Assembly: GCA_029582165.1 (NCBI GenBank)
Contig: CM055879.1
Location: 34,390,330 to 34,454,329, forward strand
Direction of reading: 5' to 3'
Source of the DNA: Portulaca oleracea
Taxonomy: Eukaryota; Streptophyta; Magnoliopsida; Caryophyllales; Portulacaceae
DNA: 64,000 bases
Shown here: positions 1 to 11,849 of the stretch, piece after piece
How the letters are laid out: each line of letters opens with the position of its first letter
How positions within the stretch are numbered: position 1 is the stretch's first letter
Position numbers and translations under genes: made by a program
Notes under the pieces: model-generated
Database searches by the model: none
Told to the model about the DNA's origin: nothing
Seen by the model: the letters and a program-made list of their open reading frames with translations, nothing else

Positions 1-204
1 CAACCAATCAAACAAAATCTGGGTACTTTTTCTTTTGTGGTCACTTATTTGAGCCTAAAAGACAACACCCCCAAAAAAGATTGCGAGGCCTAAACAAGAT
101 CTTGATTTCCAAATTTCAACCCATTACCAACCACAATCACGAACACATCAATCATTTGAAAATGAACATGCAAGAAGAATGAAAGAAGAGATTGGAAATG
201 AAAC
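1..204 (-). other. Intron 1 (5' part) of the ITPK-like gene
   Basis: The sequence left of the donor at 204-201 (GTTT on the minus strand) does not continue the ITPK protein. Translation through it gives hydrophobic non-homologous residues. No acceptor is reached before the window edge. Confidence 0.55.
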
Positions 205-440
205 CTAGCAAGGTCTTGAAGCTTGGGTTTCAAAAAGCTCTTGGTTTTCTTGGACGTAAGAGCGTAACCAACGACGAGTCTGAGGGGCATTTCAGGGAAG
301 ACTTTACAAATGGGTTTGTTGGGGACATCGTCGTTGTCCTCTTTGATGTTATTATTGTCCGCCATTTTGAATTGTGTGTCCCCATCCTCCATCTCTATGT
401 CCATGAACCTGACCATCCTCCTCGTATCTTCAACCACCAT
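205..440 (-). CDS. Inositol-tetrakisphosphate 1-kinase (ITPK), first coding exon, partial gene
   Basis: ITPKs phosphorylate inositol tris/tetrakisphosphates in the cytosol and nucleus, on the route to phytate and inositol pyrophosphates. Seen: an ATG at 440-438 opens 78 codons plus two bases. An acidic, Asp/Asn-rich N-terminus is followed by LRLVVGYALTSKKTKSFLKP and KLQDLAR (about residues 52-78). This matches the start of the ITPK pre-ATP-grasp domain in ITPK2/ITPK3-type plant proteins (VVGYALTSKK.KSFLQPKL..LAR). The reading then degenerates at a good donor, CTAG|GTTTC, so the exon ends at 205 in phase 2. The codon split there (AG|N) fits the Arg or Lys that follows in the family. The rest of the gene, including ATP-grasp, lies left of the window. 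The family call is fairly firm; the exact member (ITPK2 or ITPK3 class) is inference. Confidence 0.8.
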
Positions 441-650
441 GGCCAGCCTCCTCCAATTCCCAGATGGGTATTCTCAGATTTGGGAGAGAAAAACAAGGGA
501 GTCTTTTTTTGGGTGGGAAGGAAAATAGAAGAGAGATGGGGATGGGGAAAGACAGAAAAAGAGAGATAGAGAGAGAGAGAGAGAGAGAATGGGAGAGGAA
601 AATAGGGTGGATTTATAGAGAGGAGGAGGGAGAGAAATATGTGGGGGGAG
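441..650 (-). promoter_or_regulatory. 5' UTR and core promoter of the ITPK-like gene
   Basis: On the minus strand a TATA box, CTCTATAAATCC, lies at about 622-611, roughly 170 bases upstream of the ATG. Between them is a CT/TC microsatellite (GA on the plus strand, about 567-590), a common feature of plant 5' UTRs. A transcription start near 580-590 is inferred. Plus-strand reading frames here are antisense shadows. Confidence 0.55.
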
Positions 651-1180
651 AAAGGAGGATTAATGCTGTTTATATTAGCTGTTACAAAGTGGGAGCATTT
701 GATTTGTCACAGCCCAGAAGATGTTCTAAAAGTGCCCCACGTACCCCCTTCTCTGAAAATACACACACACAAACAAAACAAAGTGGGAAGAGTTTTCTCT
801 CTCTAGCTGACGCGTTTCGAGTTGGGCCGGGTTGACTCGTCCCCCTTCTTCTTCCTGAAATGAGGGAAGAAGCATGAGTTTGAGAATGAAAGACAAAAGC
901 AGGGAGCTGCAAAAGTTAAAGGAAGCTCTCTCTTAGTTGGGCCATGTTTGGTTGTGTGACACAGTCTTTCTTCTCTCCACATTTGTTTGGCTGGTGAGTA
1001 GTGAAAGTGATTCATGAATGCAATGCCAATGCCATCATGAGTGGCTATCTAGTGAGGGTTACATTTGGAAAAGACAACTTGTTTCATGTGTTTATAGCAT
1101 ATTGTACACACCATCAAAGTGGTGGTTGTTAATTCATAACAACCCCATCACCTCCCAATAACATTTAACTTAAACTTTAA
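651..1180. other. Upstream intergenic region of the ITPK-like gene
   Basis: No gene is recognised. It contains CT-rich stretches and a short CA-rich stretch (about 762-775) compatible with a distal promoter, but no motif I can name. Confidence 0.4.
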
Positions 1181-1341
1181 AGCATTGTTCTTTAGGGTGA
1201 TATGATCAAATTAAGTTTGATAAGACAAGAAGAAGTATAAATAAAATTTGACTTTAATTTGAGTGTTTTTTAGGAAATTCGATAAGATAAGGTAAAGTTA
1301 GGTAAGGATAAACCTAACTTACCACTCTAAAGAATATTGCC
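1181..1341. mobile_element. Small PIF/Harbinger-type (Tourist-like) MITE
   Basis: Termini are inverted: GCATTGTTCTTTAGGGTGAT on the left against GCAATATTCTTTAGAGTGGT on the right (reverse complement). Both sides are flanked by TAA (1178-1180, 1342-1344), the 3-bp target duplication of this superfamily. No coding capacity. It shares terminal sequence with the element at 61841-62239. Confidence 0.65.
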
Positions 1342-1360
1342 TAAATATTTTACTTTGGGT

Positions 1361-2262
1361 GTGTTTGGTTAGAAAGAAAATGAATTTGGAGGAAATAATT
1401 TTTCAAGGAAAATAATTTTTATGTTAAATTTTTCCTTGTTCGGTAGAAGATATGTCGACATTAGTAACGATATATGTTACAAATGAAAAAATGTAAGCAT
1501 ATGCGGTGGTATATGTTATCAGATAATAATATTTTAAGCTCAAAAAATTCATATTTGTGGTCTTTTTTTAAAAAAAATCAATTTTATCATATTATAAAGT
1601 TTCGAGCCACATCATTGGAATTGAATTTTACTCTTAAGTTTTAGTCAGATTTACCAACAAAAAATGTTGACATAAGTGGCGATATATGTTACAATTACAA
1701 ATGAAAATATTTGGAGCACAAAATTCACATTTGAGCTTTTCTTAGTCAATCCCATCATATCATAAAGTTTCGATTCAGACAGTTTAATTTGAATTTTTCT
1801 TTAAAGTTTCAATTAGTTTTAGTGGCAAAAAATATTGCTATATGCAGCGGTATATGTTATCAAATAAAAGTATTCTGAGCTAAAAGTTTATATTTGAGTT
1901 TTTTAAAACAATTCCATCGTATTATAGAATTTTAGGTCAACCCATTGAAGTTGAATTTCGCGCTTAAATTTTAGTTAGATTTAGCAGTAAAAATACTAAC
2001 AGTCATTATATATGTTGTAAAATAAAAAAAAGGAGTTTAAAATTCTTATTTATACTTTATGATCAATCCTATCATATTAAAATGTTTCTTTGAAAATTGA
2101 ATGGAATAATCAAAGGTGGAAAATATTTTTCCTAAGTTGAACAAAGAAAATCAATTTCATTCCTTTATTTTCCCAAATTCTTGTGTACCAGACACTAGAA
2201 AATTGAAAAAAAATTCCTAGAAAATGTTTTTTTTTTTCCATCTACCAAACACTCTAAGTCAA
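1361..2262. mobile_element. TIR-like element with internal degenerate tandem repeats
   Basis: The left end GTGTGTTTGGTTAGA mirrors the right end (reverse complement GAGTGTTTGGTAGA). The interior carries four or five diverged units of about 165-190 bp, each with a core resembling GCGGTATATGTTATC (for example near 1460, 1500, 1680, 1845 and 2000) and an AAAGTTTCGA-like stretch. I could not fix a clean target duplication, so the superfamily is open. No open reading frame. Confidence 0.5.
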
Positions 2263-2708
2263 AATTATCAAAGTTGATGGATTAGGCTTATAAAGGACAA
2301 TTTGGTGCCTTTTATCCCTGTTTCATAAACTTTACTGGCAGCTAGCTAGGCTTGAGACAAAAGCCAGTGTATGAGCGTAATGGTGATCCTATTTTTGGAA
2401 TGAAATTAGTGATCCCTACCTTTCACATCACCTATAATTTATATTTTTTGGAACTTCATTCCATTTATTCTACAACAATAGGAACTCATTCCTACACTTT
2501 ACTATAAAATATTTGTTTGACTAGCTTACTTTTTTCTTTTTACCTATATTAGTGCCACATGTCACCTTTTAATTTGTTGAAATGGTGAAGTTTCAGGAAC
2601 TATGGAGTGTTTCCAATTTTGTATTCCCAGATTTTCATTCCCTATTGCACTAGAACTTGAGAACTTGGCACATGTTCCAATATGATGTTCCCCCTATTGC
2701 ATTTGGTC
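2263..2708. other. Intergenic, nothing recognised
   Basis: AT-rich sequence with no coding signal, RNA gene or clear repeat. Confidence 0.4.
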
Positions 2709-2711
2709 TTA

Positions 2712-3078
2712 GGCCCTGTTCTTTTATGATATTCTGCGGTATAACGTGGTATGGTGTAGTGAAATTGTGGCGGGTTGTGGTGTAATTGTGGCGGGTTATT
2801 GGTATGTTATGGTGAGTTTTTTTTTTGGTAATTGTGAAAAAGTAATTGGAAAAAGTGAGTTGAAATATTGTATTATTTTTGAATGATTAAAAAAATGGTT
2901 GAAATAATATTATATTGGAAAAAGTGAGTTGAAAAAATATTGATTGAAAATTTATATTAAAAATATATAATAAATTTGAAAAAATAATTTGTGGTGGGTT
3001 ACGGTGAATTGTGGTAGAATGATATTTTGTGGTAGGATGTGACACCGCAATTTGCCAACCGTTGAAAAGAACATGGCC
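2712..3078. mobile_element. Tourist-like MITE (GGCCCTGTTCTTTT family), copy 1
   Basis: Left terminus GGCCCTGTTCTTTT and right terminus (reverse complement) GGCCATGTTCTTTT, with perfect TTA duplications at 2709-2711 and 3079-3081. Subterminal sequence is rich in GTGGTG/GCGGTA-type words shared with the copies at 13545, 56611 and 60970. Non-coding. Confidence 0.75.
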
Positions 3079-3081
3079 TTA

Positions 3082-3585
3082 CTGTTTATATACACATATG
3101 ATATGTGTGTAGACACGTACAACAAGAAAAATTACTTTAGGTAATAAAAAAAATGTAGTCTAGTCCATTTTTATTGCTCTTTAATATTGTACTACTAGGA
3201 AAATTTGTTGACGCTAGAAAAAATGACAAATAATTAGGGACGAAAGTAGTACTATAGTACTACTAGGGCTACACATTTTCTCGTCGACACATGATGCATA
3301 AAGTTGAAATAGTAATAGTTGACGAAGCTATGACCAGGCAAGAGGGCGCGATTGCCTCTCCTCTCCCTTGATTACTTGTTATATAATTCAAATATTATAA
3401 AAATCAAATAGTGGTGTTAGCATAGTACGTTGGTAGCATCGTTTATAAACTGTTCATAAAATCACAAGTTCAAGTATTATATTGTATTGTTTATAATTAC
3501 AAAACCTTGTTTTAACCTTTATTTATTATTTTTGAAAATGACATGAAATAGAATGTAATTTTTTCTATTTACATTTTTTTTTGTA
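3082..3585. other. Intergenic, nothing recognised
   Basis: AT-rich spacer between a MITE and the hAT element; no gene seen. Confidence 0.4.
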
Positions 3586-3593
3586 TGTGTAAA

Positions 3594-4755
3594 CAGTGGC
3601 GGATTTAGGATTGAACTCAGTGGAGTCAATAATAATTTGCTAAAAAAAATTAAAATTTAACAGTACTAAAAAGCTTAAATGCAAATAAAATAGCGAATTT
3701 AATATTAATCATGGAAATAGTATTAAATAGAAATAAATATCTAATAGTCGGATCGACGATCATGCATCTTAAAGAGTAAATTTTATTTGACAATTATTCA
3801 TAATTATCAACTAGAAAAATAGCCTAAAAATTAACTAGAAAAATAGCCTAAAAATAGCCTAATAGTCGGATCAACGATCATGCATCTTAAAGATTAACTA
3901 GCAAGTAAGTATTCAATAGCCTTAAAATTGACATAATATCCAAAATCAACTAAAAAAATAGTAAACTATGCATCCAATTAACAAATTTTATTTGACAATT
4001 ATTCACAATTATTTCACAATATTCACATAAACCAATTATTCACAAATCACAAATACAATTAAATTGACCTATTTAACAAATAACAAATCAATTTAAAAAA
4101 TAAACCCTAATTTACCAATTACCACACAAGAAAATTGAGTTGAGAAATAATACTCATGAGAAATTGATAATTGACAATGAATTGACAACAAATTGATAAT
4201 AATAAGAACTTAAAGAGTAAATTTACAACAATATATGACAAGAATATGTTGAATTGAGATTTGAGAGAAGAGACAAAGAGATTGAGAATGAGAAACTCAC
4301 ACTTGACTTGAGCAGTTGGGCTGGGTGGACTGCCTACAGAGACACGGGCCACGGTGGTGTGGTCGAGGGGCGATCAAGAGGGGAGCCGGGAGGCGGCGAT
4401 GGAGGAGGTTGGGTGGGTGAGAGAGAACAGGGTTAGGGTTGAAGATAGTCGATCGAGCAAACTGTCTGCCAGTGTCACGAGGCCTAATTGAATAATTGAT
4501 ATCAGTTTTTTTTTTTTAAAAAGAAAAAAAGATGACGAAAAAAAATGTTACTTAAGGGTTTCAAACTCGCGCCCTCCTCCCAGATTCACACGCCTTAACA
4601 CACTAGGCAGCTGACCACCTGGGCTAGTTTCATTTAGGAATCTTAGTGTGTGCAATTATTATAAGTATTATACTTTTATTATTTTTTTTTCAAATACTGA
4701 TTTTTTTTTCAAAATTCCAGTTGACTCCACTGGACATATACCAGATCCGCCCCTG
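3594..4755. mobile_element. Non-autonomous hAT element
   Basis: Inverted ends: CAGTGGCGGATTTAGGATTG at the left and CAGGGGCGGATCTGGTATAT as reverse complement at the right, plus a shared CAGTGGAGTCAA block just inside. Both ends are flanked by the identical 8-bp TGTGTAAA (3586-3593, 4756-4763), diagnostic of hAT insertion. No transposase. Inside is a direct duplication around 3744 and 3861 (TCGGATC.ACGATCATGCAT) and a tRNA-like stretch near 4548-4627. Truncated relatives occur near 15000 and 58370. Confidence 0.85.
4548..4627 (-). other. tRNA-like stretch inside the hAT element
   Basis: On the minus strand, GGTGGTCAGCTGCC resembles a degenerate Pol III box A and GAGTTTGAAACCC resembles box B (GGTTCGANNCC), with about 45 bases between. 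I cannot fold a cloverleaf with confidence, so this may be a tRNA/SINE-derived relic or chance. Confidence 0.3.
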
Positions 4756-4763
4756 TGTGTAAA

Positions 4764-5130
4764 ACTATACTAGTATAATTTTTGAGATCTAATACAATTA
4801 TTTAAAAAATCAAATCATTAAATTCGACAATAAATAATTTTATCCTCTTAATCTAAGCCTTTAGCTTTGTCCCTTATATTAATCCTTACATAGGATTTCG
4901 TGGCACAATGTCCCGTAAAAGGCAGGTAATGTTAATATTTATTGTAATTTTTGGAAGTTTCTAAACGGTTTAAGTCTTTTCGTTTTCTTCTTTGTGAAGA
5001 GGATAGTTCTAGACTCAAGTTGATGTATTTGTCTATTGGAGTTGTCAAATGTCAACCCTTGCATTTATTTATTCAATAAAATAAAATTGAAAATATAGTC
5101 ATATTGGTCCCCCAAGTATCCATGAAAACC
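4764..5130. other. Intergenic, nothing recognised
   Basis: AT-rich with no coding signal. Confidence 0.4.
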
Positions 5131-5290
5131 TTCAAGATTGTCAAGTTTGATAAGAGGTAATTTGTGGTTTAATTGCTCCCTATCTGCATGCCATGAATGA
5201 TATTATGAAATGCACCACTTTTAACACCACCACAGCCCATGCACTAGTTAGAAATGTCAACTTATAGTCTTTGTATACATAGTTAAAAGA
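5131..5290. repeat. Direct repeat, intact copy
   Basis: About 130 bp here (starting near TCAAGATTGTCAAGTT, through TTAACACCACCACAGCCCAT) recurs at 5391-5520. The continuation AATGTCAACTTATAGTCTTTG is found again at 13521 onwards. This copy is uninterrupted and acts as an empty-site reference for the insertions at 5521-13521 and 13545-13794. Confidence 0.65.
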
Positions 5291-5390
5291 ATGCCTTATC
5301 AATTATAATCAAATAAGATATGATTGATAGAAATATATAAAGGGCATGTGGACCATCTAAATAAATTTAACTATTTCAAACTAATGTATA

Positions 5391-5520
5391 AAGATTGTCA
5401 AGTTAGACCTGAGATAGTTTGTGGTTTAATTGTTCCCCATTTACATGCCGCGATAATATGATATTATATGAGATGCACTATTTTTAACACCACCACAACT
5501 CATGCACTAGTTTAAAAATG
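5391..5520. repeat. Direct repeat, copy interrupted by an 8-kb nested insertion
   Basis: Matches 5131-5250 up to the junction at 5520. The missing right part of the repeat resumes at 13522. Confidence 0.65.
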
Positions 5521-5886
5521 TGTTGGGAAGAATTTTAGTGCAAATTCATAGTGGAAATACTGATATATTATGCGTCAAACATTGAAAATAATAATATAAG
5601 AATATCAAAAATAAAGGGAGATAAGCTTTAACATGGGAAATTCAAATTAAAAAAAATTATAGGTATCGAGTACGACAAAATCCACTATATGAAATGCACT
5701 CCTCACGAGATCTGTTGGAGAGACCCAAAGTGGGATTCCACTTCAACCAAGACCCATAGTAACGAGCTAAGTGAGGTTTAAACTTAAAATCAATTGGTGT
5801 TCAAAGAAGTAATACCCTTGACTTATATACGATGTTCTTTCACTTTTTTCGATGTGGGTCATCTTACTCATGGATGAATCCCAACA
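5521..5886 (-). mobile_element. LTR fragment (copia-like), left piece
   Basis: Begins TGTTGGGA and reaches TCCCAACA at 5886. Bases of about 5692-5886 are similar to 12937-13128 in the same orientation. Interpreted as part of an LTR in minus orientation, because the right-hand relative has a minus-strand TATA box. No clean 5-bp duplication was found around this piece alone. Confidence 0.5.
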
Positions 5887-6063
5887 CATCTTCCTCCTCA
5901 TGCATGACTTCTTACAAACCACACTCACAGGTGCTCCACTTTACCAGAGGTCTCTTTTTCTTGTCAAGGTTTCAAGTCACCATCTAGATCTCATCATAGT
6001 TGCACCATATTCCATAGAGCTTTGTATCACCATTATGCTTCAAGAGTCCAATCAACAATTGTG

Positions 6064-6444
6064 CGCACCATGTGTCCCTTGCTCCTCTTTATGGTACTTT
6101 TTAGGGTTTGAACAGTGTGCCCCTAGTGCTGGGTTTGATTATCCTGTTACCTCCATTGTTCCTGATTCCGGAGAGGTGGATAGGGGTATGGCCTCGCAGG
6201 GTGTGGTTGTTGCCAAATAGGGGGTGTTGATCCATGATTCTGATGCGAATGAAGCCCCTACAGTTCATAAGGAGGGAGATGAGTTTCAGCAGCAGTCTTT
6301 TGGGCATGACCTCTCTCTTTCGATTTTGGGCCCTGAGTTTCCTCCCGGCTTTGAAGATTTTATTCCTAAAGAATTGAAGGTCTTAGCTAGGGCCAAGAGA
6401 AAAGAGAAAGTCAGAGTCAAGGCTTTCAGGCGGGACCACAAAAG
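6064..6444 (+). pseudogene. LINE-like remnant, left part (ORF1-like), split by the CACTA element
   Basis: Plus-strand translation gives a broken hydrophilic protein containing GPEFPPGFEDFIPKEL and a basic stretch, with a stop near 6218. This resembles the region before the endonuclease in plant L1-type LINEs. The reading stops at the CACTA end at 6445 and resumes at 12291. Family assignment is inference. Confidence 0.4.
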
Positions 6445-6464
6445 CACTACAAAAAAGGATCACT

Positions 6465-6860
6465 TATGCCACGGTAAATTTCGTGGCACAAGTTCGAAAT
6501 TCTCGTGGCAAAGCTGTCTTGCCACGGGTTTTCTTCAAATTAGCCCCGTGGCACAAGTGGTCGTGGCAAGGATGTAGCCATGAGAAATTTGCTACCGTGG
6601 CTAAATGAAAAATCGTAGCCACGGGACGTCCCATGGCAAGTACTATCCTTTGCCACGGGAAGACCCGTGGCAATCACTTTTCTTGCCACGTGTAGTCGCG
6701 TGGCAATCACTTTCTTGCCACGTGAAGTCCCGTGGCAACCAATTTTCTTGCCGCGTGAAGTCCCGTAGCAATTACTTTTCTCGCCACGTGAAGTCCCATG
6801 GCAATCACTTTTCTCGCCATGTGAAGGCCCGTCGCAATTAATTTGTTACGGTGGCAATTT
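6465..6860. repeat. Left subterminal repeats of the CACTA element
   Basis: About a dozen copies of TTGCCACGTGAAGTCCCGTGGC-like units, each an inverted GCCACG..CGTGGC pair, spaced about 40 bp. Confidence 0.7.
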
Positions 6861-7445
6861 TTTTTTTTTGCTTTTTCTATTGTTTTATTGTATCTAATTA
6901 TTATTTATTTATTTATTTATTTCATTTCACATGCACCCAGTTAGTAGCTACCACCGAATTCATACATATCTACAGATAGACAAATACTGTTTAATTCATA
7001 TATAGAGAGAGATGGAGAGGGATGTTTGAAAGAAATTCATAGTAATTAAGCTATAAATATTTTTTTTTCATTATTTTCATATTTACCAGAAATGGTACAT
7101 GTTTACATTGCTTATCGTTCGAAAAAAATTATCGATTCATCAACGATGAAACGATGATGAAACGCAAGTCTAACTTATGCTAAAACAACATACTAAACAA
7201 TTATGATAATTGTACCAAAAAATCTAAAAAGAACGTAATATATGCATCATTTTCTCTCAGACCAGCGCCCATTGTGCTTCTTTTTCTCTGTCATTGCAAT
7301 CGTTGTAAGAGACTGAGAGGCTCCATTGTGACTGTTACCACCCTGTTCATTGGGAAGCTACAAATGAGGGGGAAAAAAAGGAAAGTAGACACATCAAATA
7401 TAAATCATTAAAACATAAGAACATTCATGAAGGAAAATAAACTAA

Positions 7446-7560
7446 CACTACAAAAAAAGTGGCTTTTACCAAAAGGGTTATATGCTAGTAAGAGTGAAAT
7501 GTATGTTGGCACAATGTTTCACCAACTGATAATTATTTGTCATTGACATGTTGGCAATAG
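7446..7560 (+). mobile_element. Second CACTA-type terminus inside the large element
   Basis: Starts CACTACAAAAAAAGTGGCTT and continues with sequence unlike the host element's ends. No matching right end was found, so it is a truncated insertion or an internal relic. Confidence 0.4.
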
Positions 7561-8599
7561 GCCTAGTTCTAAAATTTACATAAAATCATCATCATAAGAA
7601 GATCAATTGATATCTATTACAAATTCACATAAAATTAACTTAATCATGGAAAATGACACATTCCAAAATGCTAGGAATTCATACCCTGTATCTTGATTCC
7701 AAGGTTATTATGAAGGGAAGATGGGGCACCCAAAAATGCAAAACATGCTAGGTTAATCATGTAAGGTTCACACATAACACGAGCAGAATGATACTTACAT
7801 CCATATTTATTGTAAATAATATGTGAATCATAACTTTGAATGTCTCATGACATGAACATGTTGTAAGACACTACATAGCATAATTTAGACTCACGAGAAC
7901 AAAACTAAAATAAGATTGGAGAAAAATACTTGAAAAGGCACTCCTTACCATACGTTGGAGGAATTTCAATTATAAGCGTCAACTTTAAAAGAAGCAGAAG
8001 AAGAAGAAACCTGCAAAATTTACAACCTTTGATTTCATATCTAGACACCAAATAAGAGGAAAACATTAATAAATCATAAAATAAGACTATAACTAAATAA
8101 TTTACTTGTGAATATGAAACTAAACGAGATTGAAACAACGACATACTTAGCAAAACAAAACAACATGGATCATTACTCAATTACAAAATTATAAACTCAG
8201 ATTTACCAATGCAAACTAACCATAATTCATAAATTATTAATCTATCCTTCACATAAACCCTGAACATATTAATCTATCAAAAACACACTATATTCTTCAC
8301 ATATATTAGCAACTAATCAATAAACTATAGTCATAATAATCACACATAAAACAGAATTTAAACACCTAATATTTGTAAATCATTTCAATTTAATTTTCAT
8401 GAATTAAACCCTAAACATAATTTACATGAAATAAACACTATTCATCACATACATGAGCCAAAATTAATAATTTAAACTACAACAATTATACACTTAATGC
8501 AACCAGATTATATAAGCATAATTTTTACACATTATAACCAGATTACACTCAAAATTATAGTTAATAATGATAGCAATAAACAGAATTTAGAAAACTCAG

Positions 8600-9010
8600 A
8601 ATAAATATGAAAACTAGGACTTTACATAGAGATTGGGTGGCGCTGGGCAAAACTGACGGCGGCAGGTAGAGGTCTGGCGACTTCGGCTGCGGCGGTGTGC
8701 GTCGGGGGTGGTGCTCAGCGCGACGTCGGTGGTGGTCGGAGCGGCAGTGAGCGTCAATTGGTGTCGCTGTGGGTGGGCAAACGATGGCGCCGCGGTGGTG
8801 TGTGGCGGTCACGGGATGCGTTGGCGACATCGGCAGAGGTCTGGGCGGCAGTGGTGTCACACCAGCAAGCGCAAACCGGGAAAGAGAGAGTGAAGTCGAG
8901 GGAGAAAGAGAGGCGCGGTGGTTTGCGGTGGTGACGGACTGACGGTGGCGGCGCGGTGGGGGAGGTGTTGGATGGCGTGATTCGTAGAGGGAGATATGGG
9001 ATGAAGATAG
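8600..9010. other. GC-rich, CGG/GGTGG-repetitive block inside the CACTA element
   Basis: A sharp GC island in AT-rich surroundings. Frames on both strands are open but consist of Gly/Arg- or Pro/His-rich low-complexity sequence. It may be a former first exon or promoter of the element's gene; no function is assigned. Confidence 0.35.
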
Positions 9011-9178
9011 AGATTAGGGTTTGGGATTAGTGGGCCATAATTAACAATATGTCAATATATATATTACTATTACTAATATTGATTTAGTAAAACATAATAT
9101 TCTGTAAATATAATCACAGCACTACTATTATTAATAGCTAGGAGAAAATAATTTTAATTTCTCAAATAACAATAGGAA

Positions 9179-9183
<5 letters not shown>

Positions 9184-9250
<67 letters not shown>
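9184..9250. repeat. (TA)n microsatellite
   Basis: Uninterrupted alternating TA for about 66 bases. Confidence 0.95.
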
Positions 9251-9251
<1 letters not shown>

Positions 9252-9312
9252 TGATACAAAGGGTGATGACCATAATATACTCATACATTTCTATATTAAA
9301 AATTTGTGTTCT

Positions 9313-9714
9313 ATATAGCGTTTGGGGTAGCATTTAGCGTTTTCACAAAGTCAAAACTCTAATTGCGTAAATATTAGTGTTCGGTAAACTAGCGTTTTGA
9401 GGAGTGTTTAGCGTTTTGAGTAGCGTTTTGTGAAACGCTAATAAAAAGTTAACGTTTAGCGTTTGGGGTATAGCGTTTCATATTTTTCGGTCAAAAAATA
9501 CCTTTTGAAAATTTTATCTTTCAAAATTGTTCATATCCTTTTATGTCAATTCACATTAATCTGTTAGTTCAACCGCTAAATTTATCGAACACAATTTTCA
9601 TTTGAATAGTCATCCGCTATCCCCTACTTACACTACTATCCGCTGCTTAAACCGCTATCCATTACATAAACCTCTATCTGCTACCTAAAACACTAATTTT
9701 GCCGAACAGGATCT
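9313..9714. mobile_element. Foldback/MITE-like element rich in TAGCGTTT words
   Basis: The left arm AGCGTTTGGGGTAGCA is mirrored by the right arm (reverse complement TAGTGTTTTAGGTAGCA). TAGCGTTT recurs about ten times in the left half and CGCTA words in the right. Ends at GCCGAACAGGATC, where it abuts a truncated Stowaway-like element. Confidence 0.5.
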
Positions 9715-9952
9715 AATTGTCGTCTTTGGAAATTGTGCAGTCAAACTCCAAAAATGTTGACCATAAATTTCTCAATATATACAATGAATTGCTATATATA
9801 AAATTACCACCACTAGATTTGTAACGAAAAATACTATCGTACAAGTATAATATTGCAATTGTAAGTAACATATTATGCAAGAAATTATCAATTAAAAAGT
9901 AATATTGGAAACTCTGAAAATCAAAATTATGACAATTAACATAGAACGGAGG
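9715..9952. mobile_element. Stowaway-like MITE, left end truncated
   Basis: Shares the interior and right end (GACAATTAACATAGAACGGAGG) of the family seen complete at 59946-60202. The CTCCCTCCGTT left end is missing at the junction with the preceding element. Confidence 0.6.
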
Positions 9953-10692
9953 TAATATGAGTTTTGATGAAGGTATTTTTGGAAAACTATAATTAGTTAT
10001 TTTACTTTTTTTTTTTAAAAAAAAATTCACATTAAATGATAGGATGAGTTACTAATAGCACATTATGGTATAATGAGAGTTTGGGTGAGGGCATTTTTGG
10101 AAGGCTATATATCGTTATTTTATTTTTTATAAAATCTTTCATAACTATAAGGAAAAACTTATAAAAACATGTAAGGCCAACAATTAAATTGAGATAACAA
10201 TCATGTGAAAGAGCAAGATGCAAAAATATAAAAATTATACCTAATATACATTATATTATCATATTAAAAGGTACGATAATAAATTATCCAAATAAAAATA
10301 TACAAATTTGAAAGTGCAAGATGTAAAAATAATTAAACAAAATATGAATATACATGCAATTAAGTTGAGTAAAAAATCAAATAGAAAAATTTTGAGTATT
10401 TTGTTCGTATTGTACTTGATAAGGCATGGTTCGGAATTAAATAATTATTTTATTATTATTATGGTACAAATGTACTATTAGTTTGGACCGTTGACCTAAA
10501 AACTACACCGAAAACTCGGACAAAATGGTGATCGTTCTAGTCATCGGTTCAATTGTTTTTACTTTTCTGGTTCCCGGGTCGGGTCTGTCTAAACCTGGAA
10601 AACCCGAACCAGACCGAAAACCAATTATTTTAAAATTTAAATTTTAATGTAAAAAGATATTCACAATATTATAGGCGACAATCACAATATTA

Positions 10693-11150
10693 TCACCTGA
10701 AAAATATTATATCATAATCTAATGGTTTGTCCCCTTAAAATTACAAAGATGAACATTTTGTCATATATTCATCCTAGTCCAACTTTATATAAATTCATAT
10801 AAATGATAATTAAATTTTAGTCAACTTTATATATGTTTAGGTGTGACTACAAATTGTGTCATATTGTTAGAGATTCTATCATAATATCATGAATATCTAT
10901 TTTAATTAAAATTTAAATTTGACAAATTAATGAATTATTAAAATTTATCACCTAAAAAAATATTCTATCCTAATCTAATTATTTCTCCCCTTAAAATTAG
11001 AACATATACTCATCGTAATCCAACTTTGCATAAATTCATGTAAATGATAATTAAATTTGAGCTAACTTTATATATATTTACGTGTGACTACAAATTATTT
11101 CATATTGTTATGTATTCTATCATATTATTATATCATTTTTTTTCAATTTT
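10693..11150. repeat. Diverged tandem duplication, period about 255 bp
   Basis: Copy 1 starts at 10693 (TCACCTGAAAAATATT) and copy 2 at 10948 (TCACCTAAAAAAATATT). Both continue through matching TTCAT.TAAATGATAATTAA and GTGTGACTACAAATT blocks. Confidence 0.75.
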
Positions 11151-11335
11151 AATAATTTTTTCGACGTAATCAAATGAATCCTATGTAAATCCAAATGAAA
11201 TCTAAAATGAATTGGACAAACTTTTCTTGAAAAAAATTAGAATAAGGTAATTGAAAGACACAACCATCTAAAAAATCTAAAAATTAGAATAAAGTAAATG
11301 AAATCTAAAATAGTACTAAAATTGATGTTCATTTG

Positions 11336-11435
<100 letters not shown>

Positions 11436-11849
11436 TAAAATAGCACCAAACACAAGGAAATCCACCTCACTAAACCCAGATGAATATTCACTATCCAAAA
11501 TATCGACAACACGCGCTCCATTTTCCTTAAAAAATTTAAAGAAAAACGACAAAGCTTCTTATCCTCCATTCAATTATGGAATTTAGTCATATTATGATTT
11601 TTCAATTTTTTTTATATATTTATTATTGTAATCATACTTCATCGGACTTAATCACATTGCATGCGGTCATCACCTTCATAACCGCTCCAATCTAGTACAT
11701 ATAATCAAAGTCAGACATATTTAATCGGATTCAAATACAAATTTCATTTTATCTGATTTGGATTGGATTTTTCTTATTCGCATCAGAGTGTATTTGCTTC
11801 GAAGTTGGATTTGACTACCATCCCTAATTTTTTAGATTCGCATAAGTAT

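Noticed and set aside
464..835. 123-aa plus-strand frame with Arg/Glu repeats
   Set aside because: Antisense of the ITPK 5' UTR and its TC microsatellite.
8561..8934. Overlapping frames on both strands in a GC-rich block
   Set aside because: Low-complexity Pro/His or Gly/Arg products inside the CACTA element with no recognisable domain.
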